This document shows, one piece after another, positions 23,278 to 31,592 of a stretch of 32,939 nucleotides of DNA. Location of the stretch: NCBI GenBank assembly GCA_035294225.1, contig DATGLH010000103.1:1-32939 (forward strand), given 5' to 3'. The stretch's first letter is position 1; every line of letters starts with the position of its first letter. Made by a program: the position numbers and the translations under genes. Below the pieces are notes generated by a model, which was given only the letters and a program-made list of their open reading frames with translations, searched no databases and was not told the origin of the DNA. The DNA is from Trebonia sp035294225 (GTDB lineage Bacteria; Actinomycetota; Actinomycetes; Streptosporangiales; Streptosporangiaceae).

Positions 23278-24890
23278 CCGAGCCCGCCGCGACCGGGGCG
23301 GAGGCCCCCAGGGCGACGGCTAGGGCGACGGCCGGGGCCGCCCGGGGCCGCCGGGCGCTGTCGCTGCGCGCCCGGCTGCTGACCGGCCTGATCACGCTGA
23401 CCACGATCTTCCTCGTGGTGATGGGCGTGGTAAGCACGGTGGTGCTCAGCAGGCTGGAGCAGGACCAGTTCAACGCCGAGCTCCGGCTCGCGACCGGGCA
23501 GCCGATCCCGGAAATCGCCAGGGGCACAGACGATTTCGCCGCCGCCTACCTGTCGCTGCGAACCGGGGTCACCGGCGAGCTCACGCCCGGCTTGCCGGGG
23601 GCCGCCGAACTCCAGGCGCTGCTGCGCGTCGTTGCGGACGAACCGGTCGCTCAGGTGCTCACGTACCTGAGCAAGATGGGCGCCCGCGGCCACCCGTTCG
23701 ACTTTACGATGCCAGGCTCCCCGACGTTGCGGGCCGCGTGGCGCCTCGTGGGCGCCACGCGGGTAACCGCTCACCTGCTGCCGCCTGGCGGGGCCGTTGT
23801 CCTCGTCGGCCGGCCGGCGAACTCCGTGGGCAGCCACGTGCGCAGCCTCGTGCTGGCGGAGCTGATCACCGGCGGCGCGCTGATCGCCCTGCTCGTGGTC
23901 TGCGGCAACTGGCTGATCGGGCGGGGCCTCGCACCGCTGGGCCGGATGGCCAGGGCCGCCGACATGATCACCAGCAGCGGTGACCTGACCGCGCGGATGC
24001 CCGACGCGGGGAGCAGCCGCCAGGAGACCGGCCGGCTCGCGGCGGCGATCAACACGATGCTCGACAGGATCCAGCAGGCGTTCGGCGCCCGGCTGCGGTC
24101 GGAGCAGAAGGTGCGGCAGTTCGCCGCGGACGCCTCGCACGAGCTGCGCACCCCGCTGACCACGATCCGCGGCTACGCGGAGCTTTACCGCGCGGGCGCG
24201 CTCGGCCCCGACGAGCTGCCGAACGCCATGCGGCGCATCGAGCAGGAGGCCGAGCGGATGAGCATGCTCGTCGCCGAGCTGCTCGAACTGGCCCGGCTCG
24301 ACCGCATGTCCTCGCTCGACCTGACCGAGACCGACCTGGCCAGCCTGGCCAGGGACGCGGTGGCCGACGCGCGGGCCGTCGAGCCGGACCGCACGGTGAC
24401 CGCCGAGCTGCCGCCCACGCTCGTGGCCATCGCCGACGAGCCGCGGATCCGCCAGGTCCTGGCGAACCTGCTCGGCAACGTCCGCGCGCACACCCCCCCG
24501 GGCACCCCTGCCACCGTCCGGCTGTATCCGGAAGGCGAGGGCGCCGTGCTCGAGGTCAGCGACGAAGGGCCGGGCATGTCCGAGCAGGACGCCGCGCGCG
24601 CCTTCGACCGGTTCCACCGCGGCGCCCGCGGCGGGGAGGCGAACGGCCACGGCGGGCAGGCCGATTCCGTCGGAAGCGGTCTCGGCCTGTCCATCGTGCA
24701 CGCGATCGCCGCCGCGCACGGCGGCCATGCCAGGCTGCGGTCCGCGCCGGGCGCCGGCACGACCGTCCGGCTGTGGATCCCGCTCCGGGGCAGCGCGGGG
24801 AGCGCGGGGAGCGCGGGGCTCCCCGCGCGGGGGCCAGGGGGGACGGTGGCGGGAGCCCCCCGTGCTAGGCGGCAGCCCCCCGGGGCCTAG
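23274..24890 (+). CDS. Sensor histidine kinase, partner of the preceding regulator
   Basis: A 538-aa membrane kinase starting at GTG 23274. Transmembrane helices at ~36-58 and ~191-214 flank an extracytoplasmic sensor of ~130 residues. A HAMP domain (215-268) follows, then the H-box DASHELRTPLT with H289, an N-box (NLLGNVRAHTP, where many kinases have NALKYTP-like), G1 DEGPGM and G2 GSGLGLSI. The C-terminus ends in repetitive GSAGSAGSAG and Pro/Gly sequence that reads 26 nt into the convergent esterase gene. The signal sensed is unknown; the extracytoplasmic region is not recognised. Confidence 0.93.
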   Translation: MTEPAATGAEAPRATARATAGAARGRRALSLRARLLTGLITLTTIFLVVMGVVSTVVLSRLEQDQFNAELRLATGQPIPEIARGTDDFAAAYLSLRTGVTGELTPGLPGAAELQALLRVVADEPVAQVLTYLSKMGARGHPFDFTMPGSPTLRAAWRLVGATRVTAHLLPPGGAVVLVGRPANSVGSHVRSLVLAELITGGALIALLVVCGNWLIGRGLAPLGRMARAADMITSSGDLTARMPDAGSSRQETGRLAAAINTMLDRIQQAFGARLRSEQKVRQFAADASHELRTPLTTIRGYAELYRAGALGPDELPNAMRRIEQEAERMSMLVAELLELARLDRMSSLDLTETDLASLARDAVADARAVEPDRTVTAELPPTLVAIADEPRIRQVLANLLGNVRAHTPPGTPATVRLYPEGEGAVLEVSDEGPGMSEQDAARAFDRFHRGARGGEANGHGGQADSVGSGLGLSIVHAIAAAHGGHARLRSAPGAGTTVRLWIPLRGSAGSAGSAGLPARGPGGTVAGAPRARRQPPGA

Positions 24891-24894
24891 CGGC
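24854..24894. repeat. Imperfect ~20-bp tandem duplication carrying two convergent stop codons
   Basis: 24854-24873 and 24874-24894 both begin AGCCCCCCG and end with a TAG-containing GCGGC tail. The left copy supplies the stop of the minus-strand esterase (24865-24867), the right copy the stop of the plus-strand kinase (24888-24890). Confidence 0.7.
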
Positions 24895-26607
24895 GCGGCA
24901 GGCGACGAACATGCCGTCGACCGTGCACCACAGCTCGTTCCCGTTGAGGAACTTGCCGACCCACGGATAGCTGCTGTTCAGCCCGTTGCCGCCGCCTGCC
25001 GGGGGCTGTCCCGGGTTGAGCGGCGAGACCGTGATGGACTTCAGCGTCGCGGTCGGCTTCACCAGCGGGAAGGTCTGCGCGCCCGGCGCGGTCCCGTGCT
25101 CCGTCCAGTTGATCAGCGGGGTGAGCAGGTCGCCGGTGACCTGCGGGTCGCCGCCGCCGAGGCAGTGGTACCCGGCGGGAATCATGTAGAGCCGGGAGAA
25201 CCGCTGTGCCGCGGCGTACCCGCCCGCGTGCTGCACCACCGCCGAGTAGTACGCCACGGTGCCGAACGGGTTGATGGCCGAGTCGGCCCAGCCCTGCCAG
25301 ATGATGATCTTGCCGCCGGCCCGCTCGAAGGCGGACAGGTTCGGGTCCGTGGCGTCGTTCAGGCCGTTCAGCGCGGTCAGCCGCCGGTAGTCGCCGAGCG
25401 TGAACTTCCACTGGGTGAGGGTGAACGAGGCCGGCGGGTTCTTCGCGAACGCGATGTACTTGAGCATGCCGATCGCGGCCCCGTAGTCGATCGTGTCGGC
25501 GGGCCAGGCCGTGTCGGCGGCCGGGTCGATCAGCCAGCCGGCCCAGGCCAGTTCAGAGCCGTAGGGCTCGCCGCCCGGGTAGAGCGACTGCCCCTGGGGG
25601 TCGCGGGGTCCCTGGTAGAGCCTGGTGACGACGCCGACCTGCGCCGGCGTGAGACAGGAGTTGCTGTCCTGGCCGGGCGGGCACTGGATGGAGGCCGGGT
25701 TGAAGTCGCAGGCGCGCGGATCGACCACGTAGCCCTGCGGGCCGGCGCAGGCCTTGTCGACGGCCGCGTGCAGCGCGGGCAGCTTCTCCGCGGTGAGGAT
25801 CTCATGGCCGGCGGCGTCCATGTTGGTCAGGATGTTCCACGCCTGGACCTCGCCGTTGAGCTCGGTGGCGTAGATCTCCGGCGCGCCCGCCAGGATGCCG
25901 TTGAAGTCGCGGGGGTAGCGCTCGGCCTCGACCAGGGCCTCGCGCCCGCCGTCGGAGCAGCCGTCGAAGTAGGAGTAGGACGGCCCGCGACCGTAGTAGG
26001 CGGCGATGATGGCCTTCGCGGCGAGGGCCAGGTCGTGTTCGGAGGTGTAGGCGTAGGAGATCCGCATCGCGGGGTCGTCCGCCGCCCACAGCGCGTCGAA
26101 GCCGTTGGCGCCGACATGCCCCTCGTTGTCGGTGGCGAGCGCGAGTTCGTTGCCGGTCACCTGGGGACAGCCGGCCGAGACGGCCGGCGCTCCCGGGGAG
26201 ACCGCGCCGCAGTAACCGCCGCAGCCTTCCTGCACGTAGCGGCCGGTCCAGGTGCTGACCGGCAACCGCAGGTCAAACTGGAGCTGGGGTGGCTGCTCCC
26301 CCTTGACCTCGCAGTAGCTCGCGCCGTTGATCGTGGCCGGGGCGGCCGAGGTGATCTCGGTGGGCGCGCCGGCGATCCGGGTAAAGTCCATGAGCCGCAG
26401 CCGCGCGCAGCTGATCACCGGGGTAACCGCGGCGGCCGGGTGAACGGCGCGGGTCACGGCAACGGCGCCCGCGCCGGCCGCGGTGCCCGCGCCGGCCGCG
26501 CGGGCCGGCGCGGGCGACGGGACCGCGAGCTGGAGAACCAGCAGCAGGCCGGCGACGGCGGTGAGGGTCATGGCGAAGAAGACGGGAGGAATAACTGGCC
26601 TGCGCAT
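24865..26607 (-). CDS. Secreted tannase/feruloyl esterase-family hydrolase
   Basis: A 580-aa alpha/beta hydrolase. A signal peptide (MRRPVIPPVFFAMTLTAVAG, then a hydrophobic core ending near SPAPARA) directs export. The family's CS-D-HC signature is complete: C217-S218 in FDGCSDGGREAL (nucleophile S218), D442 in WQGWADSAINP and H481-C482 in AGYHCLGG, where the two cysteines form the disulfide joining the catalytic residues. Other cysteines in the lid region suggest further disulfides. I choose ATG 26607 because AAGGAG lies 5 nt upstream; ATG 26628 adds seven residues. Likely cleaves gallate, ferulate or similar aromatic esters from plant material; substrate not determined. Confidence 0.9.
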   Translation of the reverse strand: MRRPVIPPVFFAMTLTAVAGLLLVLQLAVPSPAPARAAGAGTAAGAGAVAVTRAVHPAAAVTPVISCARLRLMDFTRIAGAPTEITSAAPATINGASYCEVKGEQPPQLQFDLRLPVSTWTGRYVQEGCGGYCGAVSPGAPAVSAGCPQVTGNELALATDNEGHVGANGFDALWAADDPAMRISYAYTSEHDLALAAKAIIAAYYGRGPSYSYFDGCSDGGREALVEAERYPRDFNGILAGAPEIYATELNGEVQAWNILTNMDAAGHEILTAEKLPALHAAVDKACAGPQGYVVDPRACDFNPASIQCPPGQDSNSCLTPAQVGVVTRLYQGPRDPQGQSLYPGGEPYGSELAWAGWLIDPAADTAWPADTIDYGAAIGMLKYIAFAKNPPASFTLTQWKFTLGDYRRLTALNGLNDATDPNLSAFERAGGKIIIWQGWADSAINPFGTVAYYSAVVQHAGGYAAAQRFSRLYMIPAGYHCLGGGDPQVTGDLLTPLINWTEHGTAPGAQTFPLVKPTATLKSITVSPLNPGQPPAGGGNGLNSSYPWVGKFLNGNELWCTVDGMFVACRAARPRGAAA

Positions 26608-28247
26608 CGCTCTCCTTCGAGCCAGCATGAACTCTTACATCGGCCATAACACCTGCCGGCAACCGGGTCAACGTTTACCGGGCGCAATTCGAGAGCGGCC
26701 CGGTTCCGGCCTCCCGGAACGTGCTGAGGCCCAGCGGGCCGCCCTCGTTGGCGGCGCAATTCGAGGGCGGGCCGGTTCCGGTCTCTTGTGATGCCCGGCT
26801 GAAAATAGATGCGGAAGAGATCATCGTGGCTGATATTGGCTATCGCATTTTCGGGACGCCTGAGTCCGGCGATAATTGCCGCTCGCGCGGCATCGCCGGA
26901 TACCGCCTCGGCCCCGCGAGCACCGCGCCAGCTCACCCGGATACGAAGAGCACGCCGCCTTGCGGATCTCACATGCTGGACTTCGCACACTTTCCGCATG
27001 GACATTTCGGGATATTCCGGGCACGGAAGTGGTCGTAAGGTGTGCGAAGTGAGCGCCAGGGCCGGGCGGCGGGGTCGCTGGACGAAGATGGGGTGCGCTA
27101 AAAGAGGCGGCTGGGCGCGTTCGGTATCTGTGATGCTGGTGAGCCAGGCATCCAGGTCGGCGCGGGTAGGCGAGGTGGCGGGACCTGGGCGGGTGACGGC
27201 GAGCGCGGCCGCGGCGTTGGCGCGGCCGGCGGCCGCGGGCGGGTCCAGGCCATCGGCCAGGGCGGCGAGGAACACTCCGGCGTGCGCGTCGCCGGCGCCG
27301 GTCGAGTCCACCACCGTCACGGCCGGCGCGGATACGCGCACGAGCGCCGGCGGGGACAGCGGCGGCCTGGCGGCGCTCGCGTGATCCGCGGGCCGGGCGC
27401 GGTCGGCGCGGAGGGCCAGCGTGCAGCCGCCGGGGCCGGAGCGGACGATGACGCTTGCGCGCGGGGCGCGGGCGAGCAGGCGGCTGGCCGCCTCGGCGGG
27501 GTCGCTCGTGCCGGTGAGCAGGGCGGCCTCGCGCTGATTGCAGCTCAGCCAGTCGCAGCGCGCGAGCACCGGGCCGAGCACCGCGGCGGGGATCTCCGCG
27601 ACCAGCGGTCCTGGGTCCACGAACAGCAGCGGGCCCGGTGGCAGCGCCGCCGCCCAGACGCCGAGGACGGGGCCGGACACCGGCGGGACCAGGCCGTAGC
27701 CGGACACGTAGACCGCGTCGCCCGGGCCCGCGGGCACCGCCTGCCAGCTTCCCGGGTCGCCGAGCGCCTCCGCGCCCAGATGGGTGACGAACGTGCGCTC
27801 CCCGTCCGGTTCCACCAGCGCGACGTCGAAGCCGGTATCGCGGGCCTCGTCGGGCAGGCGGAAGACCGCGATGCCCTCGGCGGCGAGGGCGGCGCGCACC
27901 ATGTCCCCCCACGGGCCCGTGCCGTGGCCGCCGGCGTACAGCACCGGCAGGCCCTGCCGGGCGGCCGCGGCCATCACGTTGAACCCGCCGCCGACCGTGA
28001 CCGCGGACGACGCGGCCAGGACGTCGCCGCCGCGTTCGGGCAGCGCCGGGACCCGCATCAGCACGTCGACGATCGCCTCGCCGGCGAAGACAAGCCGGCG
28101 CGGTCGGGCGGGGCGGGGGCCGGGCGAGGCGGCCTCGCTTCCCGGTCGGGCGGGGCGGGGGGAGGCCGCGGCGCCGGGGAGCCGGCCCGGACGGGGACGC
28201 GGCGGGGGTGTCATCGAAACAGCCCGCGGAGATCGGGGAGGCGCCAC
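26568..28247 (-). CDS. PfkB-family sugar kinase with abnormal C-terminal read-through
   Basis: A ribokinase-type enzyme. The domain runs from LVFAGEAIVDVLMRVPALPERGGD (residue ~52) through GGGFNVMAAAARQG to the ATP/anion-hole motif DSTGAGDAHAGVFLAAL, and ends near 27110. The start is unclear: GTG 28247 or ATG 28214; residues 13-50 are Pro/Arg-rich and not conserved. Instead of stopping, the frame continues ~180 codons over DNA that looks intergenic and overlaps the esterase start. A TAG at 27100-27098 lies one base out of frame exactly where the family should end, suggesting an indel removed the natural stop. It sits 16 nt after the ADP-ribosylglycohydrolase-like gene, as YegV follows YegU in E. 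coli. It probably phosphorylates a pentose or similar sugar. Confidence 0.78.
   Translation of the reverse strand: MAPPRSPRAVSMTPPPRPRPGRLPGAAASPRPARPGSEAASPGPRPARPRRLVFAGEAIVDVLMRVPALPERGGDVLAASSAVTVGGGFNVMAAAARQGLPVLYAGGHGTGPWGDMVRAALAAEGIAVFRLPDEARDTGFDVALVEPDGERTFVTHLGAEALGDPGSWQAVPAGPGDAVYVSGYGLVPPVSGPVLGVWAAALPPGPLLFVDPGPLVAEIPAAVLGPVLARCDWLSCNQREAALLTGTSDPAEAASRLLARAPRASVIVRSGPGGCTLALRADRARPADHASAARPPLSPPALVRVSAPAVTVVDSTGAGDAHAGVFLAALADGLDPPAAAGRANAAAALAVTRPGPATSPTRADLDAWLTSITDTERAQPPLLAHPIFVQRPRRPALALTSHTLRPLPCPEYPEMSMRKVCEVQHVRSARRRALRIRVSWRGARGAEAVSGDAARAAIIAGLRRPENAIANISHDDLFRIYFQPGITRDRNRPALELRRQRGRPAGPQHVPGGRNRAALELRPVNVDPVAGRCYGRCKSSCWLEGERCAGQLFLPSSSP
26681..26785. repeat. 33-bp direct repeat, two copies 72 bp apart
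   Basis: 26681-26713 and 26753-26785 match at 30 of 33 positions; both begin GGCGCAATTCGAG. They lie in the anomalous region between the kinase domain and the esterase start. Confidence 0.85.
26980..27050 (-). terminator. Long stem-loop after the expected end of the PfkB gene
   Basis: ACTTCGCACAC (26980-26990) pairs perfectly with GTGTGCGAAGT (27040-27050), and TTTCCG/CGGAAG extend the stem inward. It lies about 50 nt beyond the out-of-frame TAG on the minus strand, where a terminator would be expected if the kinase originally ended there. Confidence 0.4.
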
Positions 28248-28263
28248 CGTCCGTTCGGGGTCG

Positions 28264-29253
28264 TCATGACCGGCGGAGCGCGCGCAGTGAGTCGGCGAGG
28301 GCGGCGAGGGCGAAGCCGTGGGCGTCGATGGTCGCGACCGCGTGCGCGGGGAACGCGGCGAGGCCGTGGCAGGCGCCGCCGATCGCGCCGGCCATCGCGG
28401 CGATCGTGTCGCAGTCGCCGCCCAGCGACGCGGCCAGCAGGCAGGCCCGCCAGGGATCGCCGGGGACCGCGCTGAGCACGGCGAACGCGGCCGGCACCGA
28501 CTCCTGGGTGGCGAGGCTGGTGCCCACGAGCGTGTAGATCACCGTGGCGGCCCGCATCGGCTCGCAGCCCTTGACCAGGTCCGTCGCCCACCGGATGCGG
28601 GCGGCGACGTCCGCGCCCGCCACCCAGCGGCCGCGGCGCGCCGCCAGCCGGGCGGCGGCGATCGCGGTGCCGGTCGCCGCTTCGACGCTCGCGCCGTCGA
28701 CCCCGGCGCTGACCGCCGCGGCGACGGCGGCGGCGCCCGCCAGCGCGAGCGAGGTGTCATGGGTGACGCGGCTTGCCTGGTATACCTGGTCGACCAGGGC
28801 CGGCAGGTCATGCGCGGCGGTCGCGACACCGACCGGGGCGATGCGCATCGCGGCGCCGTTCGTGTCGCCGGCGGCGCCGGCCTCCTCCGGCGGCACGCCG
28901 GCCAGGACGGCCTCGACCGCGCGCCTGGTGGACGGGCCGAGGAGGTCGAGCGACCCGCGCGCGGCCATCGCACGCTCCCATCCGGCCAGGGCGCTGGCGA
29001 ACTCACGGGGCTCGATCGGCCCGTTCAGGAGCAGCCTGGCCAGCAGGACCGCCTGCTCGGTGTCGTCGGTGACCGCGCCCGCGGGCAGCCCGTCGGCGAT
29101 GGGATGGCCGGGCGGGGCAGGCTCGAAGCCGGTGAGCAGCGGCCCCCAGCGTTCGGTTATCTGCTCCCGGGACAGCGCCTGGGTCGGCATGCCGAGCGCG
29201 TCGCCGATAGCCAGGCCGTACAGGGCGCCCCTGGCGCGGTCCGCTGCCGGCAC
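28264..29253 (-). CDS. ADP-ribosylglycohydrolase-family N-glycosidase
   Basis: A 329-aa all-helical hydrolase. The dinuclear metal motifs are present: GDALG (17-21), TDDT (62-65), a central GDTNGAAMRIAPVG with THDT, and C-terminal GGDCDT (~279-284). DraG/ARH enzymes remove ADP-ribose from proteins, but the closest context parallel is E. coli YegU, which sits with a sugar kinase (YegV) and a nucleoside transporter. Here the downstream neighbour on the same strand is a PfkB kinase (16 nt away) and the divergent neighbour is an NCS1 permease. Cleavage of an imported N-riboside, with the released sugar phosphorylated by the kinase, is a reasonable inference. Confidence 0.88.
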   Translation of the reverse strand: MPAADRARGALYGLAIGDALGMPTQALSREQITERWGPLLTGFEPAPPGHPIADGLPAGAVTDDTEQAVLLARLLLNGPIEPREFASALAGWERAMAARGSLDLLGPSTRRAVEAVLAGVPPEEAGAAGDTNGAAMRIAPVGVATAAHDLPALVDQVYQASRVTHDTSLALAGAAAVAAAVSAGVDGASVEAATGTAIAAARLAARRGRWVAGADVAARIRWATDLVKGCEPMRAATVIYTLVGTSLATQESVPAAFAVLSAVPGDPWRACLLAASLGGDCDTIAAMAGAIGGACHGLAAFPAHAVATIDAHGFALAALADSLRALRRS

Positions 29254-29382
29254 GGAGTTTTCGCCTCCTTGCTGATTACCAGCGCGACGTGGGAAGAGGT
29301 ACCCCTCATGCGCGGTTTACGCGCTTGACTGTATGTTGCCAGGCTAACGCGGCGGGGTTTGCCGGGCAGGAAGGAGCCCCAG
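29254..29382. promoter_or_regulatory. Divergent promoter region, glycohydrolase and permease genes
   Basis: A 129-bp intergenic region shared by two divergent genes. It contains GCGCG-GTTTA-CGCGC (29310-29324), an operator-like symmetry, followed by TTGACT (29325-29330), a -35-like hexamer for the permease; a good -10 at 17 nt is not obvious. No regulator gene is encoded next to it, unlike E. coli, where YegW (GntR) is adjacent. Confidence 0.35.
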
Positions 29383-30954
29383 GTGAGTACTGGTACCCAG
29401 CAGAGTGCGCTCGGCCAGCTCAGTTACGAGGCCAACGGGATCAACGTCATCGGCGAGGGCGAGCGGAAGGGGACGCCGCGCGACCTGTTCTGGCCGTGGT
29501 TCGCGGCCAACGTCTCGGTGCTCGGGCTCAGCTACGGGGCATACGTGCTCGGCTTCGGCATCTCGTTCTGGCAGGCGTGCGTGGCCGGGCTCATCGGCAT
29601 CGTCGTGTCGTTCCTGCTCGTGGGGTTCATCGCGGTGGCCGGCAAGCGCGGGTCGGCACCTACCCTGGTGCTGTCGCGGGCGGCGTTCGGCGTGCAGGGG
29701 AACAAGCTGCCGTCCCTGGTGTCGTGGATCCTCAACGTCGGCTGGGTGATCGTGCTCACCGTGCTCGCCACGCTGGCGACGGCGACCGTGTTCCACCGGC
29801 TGGGCTGGAGTTCGGGCGATCTCACCAAGGTGATCGCGTTCATCGTGATCACCGCGCTCATCGTCGGCAGCGCGGCGCTCGGCTTCGACACGATCATGCG
29901 GCTGCAAGCGATCATCACCGTCGTGACGGGGATCTTGACCGTCGTCTACTTCATCCTGGTCGCGGGCAAGATCCACTGGGCCACGGTGTCGGGGCTGCAC
30001 TCGGGGTCTGCCGAGGCGTTCATCGGCGCGACCGTGCTGGTCGCGACGGGGTTCGGCGTCGGCTGGGTGCAGAACGGCGCGGACTACTCGCGCTACCTGC
30101 CCCGCTCCTCCTCCGGCGCCGGGGTGGTGTGGTGGACGACGTTCGGCTCGTCGGTCGCGCCGGTGTTCCTGCTCGGGTTCGGGCTGCTGCTGGCGGGGTC
30201 GTCCACGTCGCTGTCGTCGGCCATCTCCGCGGACCCGATCGGCGCGCTGTCCACTCTCCTGCCGACGTGGTACCTCGTCCCGTTCGTGATCGTCGCCGTG
30301 CTCGGCCTGGTCGGCGGCGCGGTGCTGGACATCTACTCGTCCGGGCTGACGATGCTCGCCGCCGGGGTGCCGATCCCGCGATGGTCGGCGGCGCTGATCG
30401 ACGGCGTGCTCATGATGCTCGGCACCATCTACGTGGTGTTCTTCTCCGCGAACTTCATCGGGCCGTTCGAGGGGTTCCTGATCACGCTCGGGGTGCCGAT
30501 CTCGGCGTGGTGCGGCGTGATGCTCGCGGACATCGTCCTGCGGAGGTCACCGTACGCGGAGGCGGACCTGTTCACCTCATCCGGGCGGTACGGGGCCGTG
30601 CGCTGGGCGCCGGTGAGCCTGATGGTGGCCGGAAGCGTGGTGGGCTTCGGGCTGGTCGTCAACACCTACGCGTCGTGGCTGTCGTGGCAGGGGTACCTGC
30701 TGGGACCGTTCGGGCTCGGCGGGAAGAGGGGGACCTGGGAGTACGCCAACCTCGGCGTGATCGTGGCGCTGGCGATCGCGTTCGCGGGATGGCTGGCGCT
30801 GGGACGTCCGGCGGTGCGGCGGCAGGAGTCGCTGCCAGCGGCGGGCGGGACGACCGGGCCGACGGCGGGCACCGCCGACGCGGGCACCGCCGACGCGGGG
30901 GCGGCCGACGCGGGGGCGGCCGACGCGGGGGCCGGCGAGGCGGCCACCGCGTAA
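29383..30954 (+). CDS. NCS1-family nucleobase/purine-cytosine permease
   Basis: A 523-aa, ~12-helix symporter. The N-terminal motif GTPRDLFWPWFAANVSVLGLSYGAY, RAAFGVQGNKLPSLVSWILNVGW and TIMRLQAIIT match purine-cytosine permeases. GTG 29383 is supported by GGAAGGAG 6 nt upstream; an in-frame TTG at 29359 would precede the ribosome-binding site. The last ~25 residues are tandem ADAGT/ADAGA units encoded by 15-bp repeats and are probably disordered. It likely takes up nucleobases, nucleosides, hydantoins or similar N-heterocycles for the divergent glycohydrolase and kinase. Confidence 0.93.
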   Translation: MSTGTQQSALGQLSYEANGINVIGEGERKGTPRDLFWPWFAANVSVLGLSYGAYVLGFGISFWQACVAGLIGIVVSFLLVGFIAVAGKRGSAPTLVLSRAAFGVQGNKLPSLVSWILNVGWVIVLTVLATLATATVFHRLGWSSGDLTKVIAFIVITALIVGSAALGFDTIMRLQAIITVVTGILTVVYFILVAGKIHWATVSGLHSGSAEAFIGATVLVATGFGVGWVQNGADYSRYLPRSSSGAGVVWWTTFGSSVAPVFLLGFGLLLAGSSTSLSSAISADPIGALSTLLPTWYLVPFVIVAVLGLVGGAVLDIYSSGLTMLAAGVPIPRWSAALIDGVLMMLGTIYVVFFSANFIGPFEGFLITLGVPISAWCGVMLADIVLRRSPYAEADLFTSSGRYGAVRWAPVSLMVAGSVVGFGLVVNTYASWLSWQGYLLGPFGLGGKRGTWEYANLGVIVALAIAFAGWLALGRPAVRRQESLPAAGGTTGPTAGTADAGTADAGAADAGAADAGAGEAATA

Positions 30955-30970
30955 CGGGCGGGGGCCCCAT

Positions 30971-31462
30971 TCAGAGGACCTTGGCGCCGTACATCTCGCC
31001 GAGAGGGTCGGCGAGCAGTTCCAGGCGCGCTCCGTCCGGGTCGCGGAAGTACACCGACGTCCCGCTCTCCTCCTGATAGGGCACTCCCGCGGCCGCGAGC
31101 TTGCCGCGCAGGTACTCCCACTTCTGCCTGGTGACCGAAATGGCGATGTGGTGCAGGCCGCCGAGGACTTCGGCGTACGGGCCGATGTCCAGGCCCGGGA
31201 AGTCGAAGAACGCGAGCAGGTTGCCGTTCCCCACGTCGAAGAAGAAGTGGTTGGAGCCCTTGTAGTCGCGGTTCTCGATGATCTCGGTCAGCGGGAACTC
31301 CAAGATGCCCTGGTAGAACCCGATGGTCCGCTCGGCGTCGGAGCTGAGCAGCGCGGTGTGGTGGATGCCCCGCGCCGTCGTGGCCGGGCGGCCGGGGGTG
31401 ATGTACTCGGCCCGCAGCCGGGCGCGCCGCGCGGCGATCGCGTCCAGGTCGATATCGCTCAT
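30971..31462 (-). CDS. VOC-superfamily (glyoxalase/dioxygenase-like) protein
   Basis: A 163-aa single-chain vicinal-oxygen-chelate protein with two beta-alpha-beta-beta-beta modules: GIHHTALLSSDAERTIGFYQGILEFPL (32-58) and GLHHIAISVTRQKWEYLRGKLAAAGV (102-127). Candidate metal ligands are H35, H105 and E148 (ARLELLAD). DPDGARLEL is typical of the second module. GGAGGG lies just before ATG 31462. It could be a lyase, dioxygenase or antibiotic-binding protein; nothing nearby decides. It converges on the permease gene with 16 nt between their stops. Confidence 0.88.
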   Translation of the reverse strand: MSDIDLDAIAARRARLRAEYITPGRPATTARGIHHTALLSSDAERTIGFYQGILEFPLTEIIENRDYKGSNHFFFDVGNGNLLAFFDFPGLDIGPYAEVLGGLHHIAISVTRQKWEYLRGKLAAAGVPYQEESGTSVYFRDPDGARLELLADPLGEMYGAKVL

Positions 31463-31522
31463 GGGCCCTCCGCTCTCTCCCGTCCAGGCGGTCGCAGACC
31501 ATCGTTCCCCTGGCTGCCCGGG

Positions 31523-31560
31523 CCGAAGCGGGCGGCGGGGAGTCAGCCGCCCGCGTTCGG
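31523..31560 (-). terminator. Strong hairpin after the MgtC-like gene
   Basis: GCGGGCGGC (31528-31536) and GCCGCCCGC (31546-31554) form a perfect 9-bp stem with a 9-nt loop. CCGAA/TTCGG (31523-31527, 31556-31560) extends it past one bulged base. Located just downstream of the MgtC-like stop on the minus strand; no U-tract. Confidence 0.6.
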
Positions 31561-31592
31561 GATAATCTCGTCAGTCGCCGCCCGCGTTGGGG
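31542..31592. repeat. Duplicated 3' end of the MgtC-like gene
   Basis: 31570-31592 (last codons and TGA of the gene) recurs as 31542-31561, identical at 19 of 20 aligned bases with one 3-nt gap. The copy includes a second TGA and forms one arm of the terminator hairpin. Confidence 0.85.
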
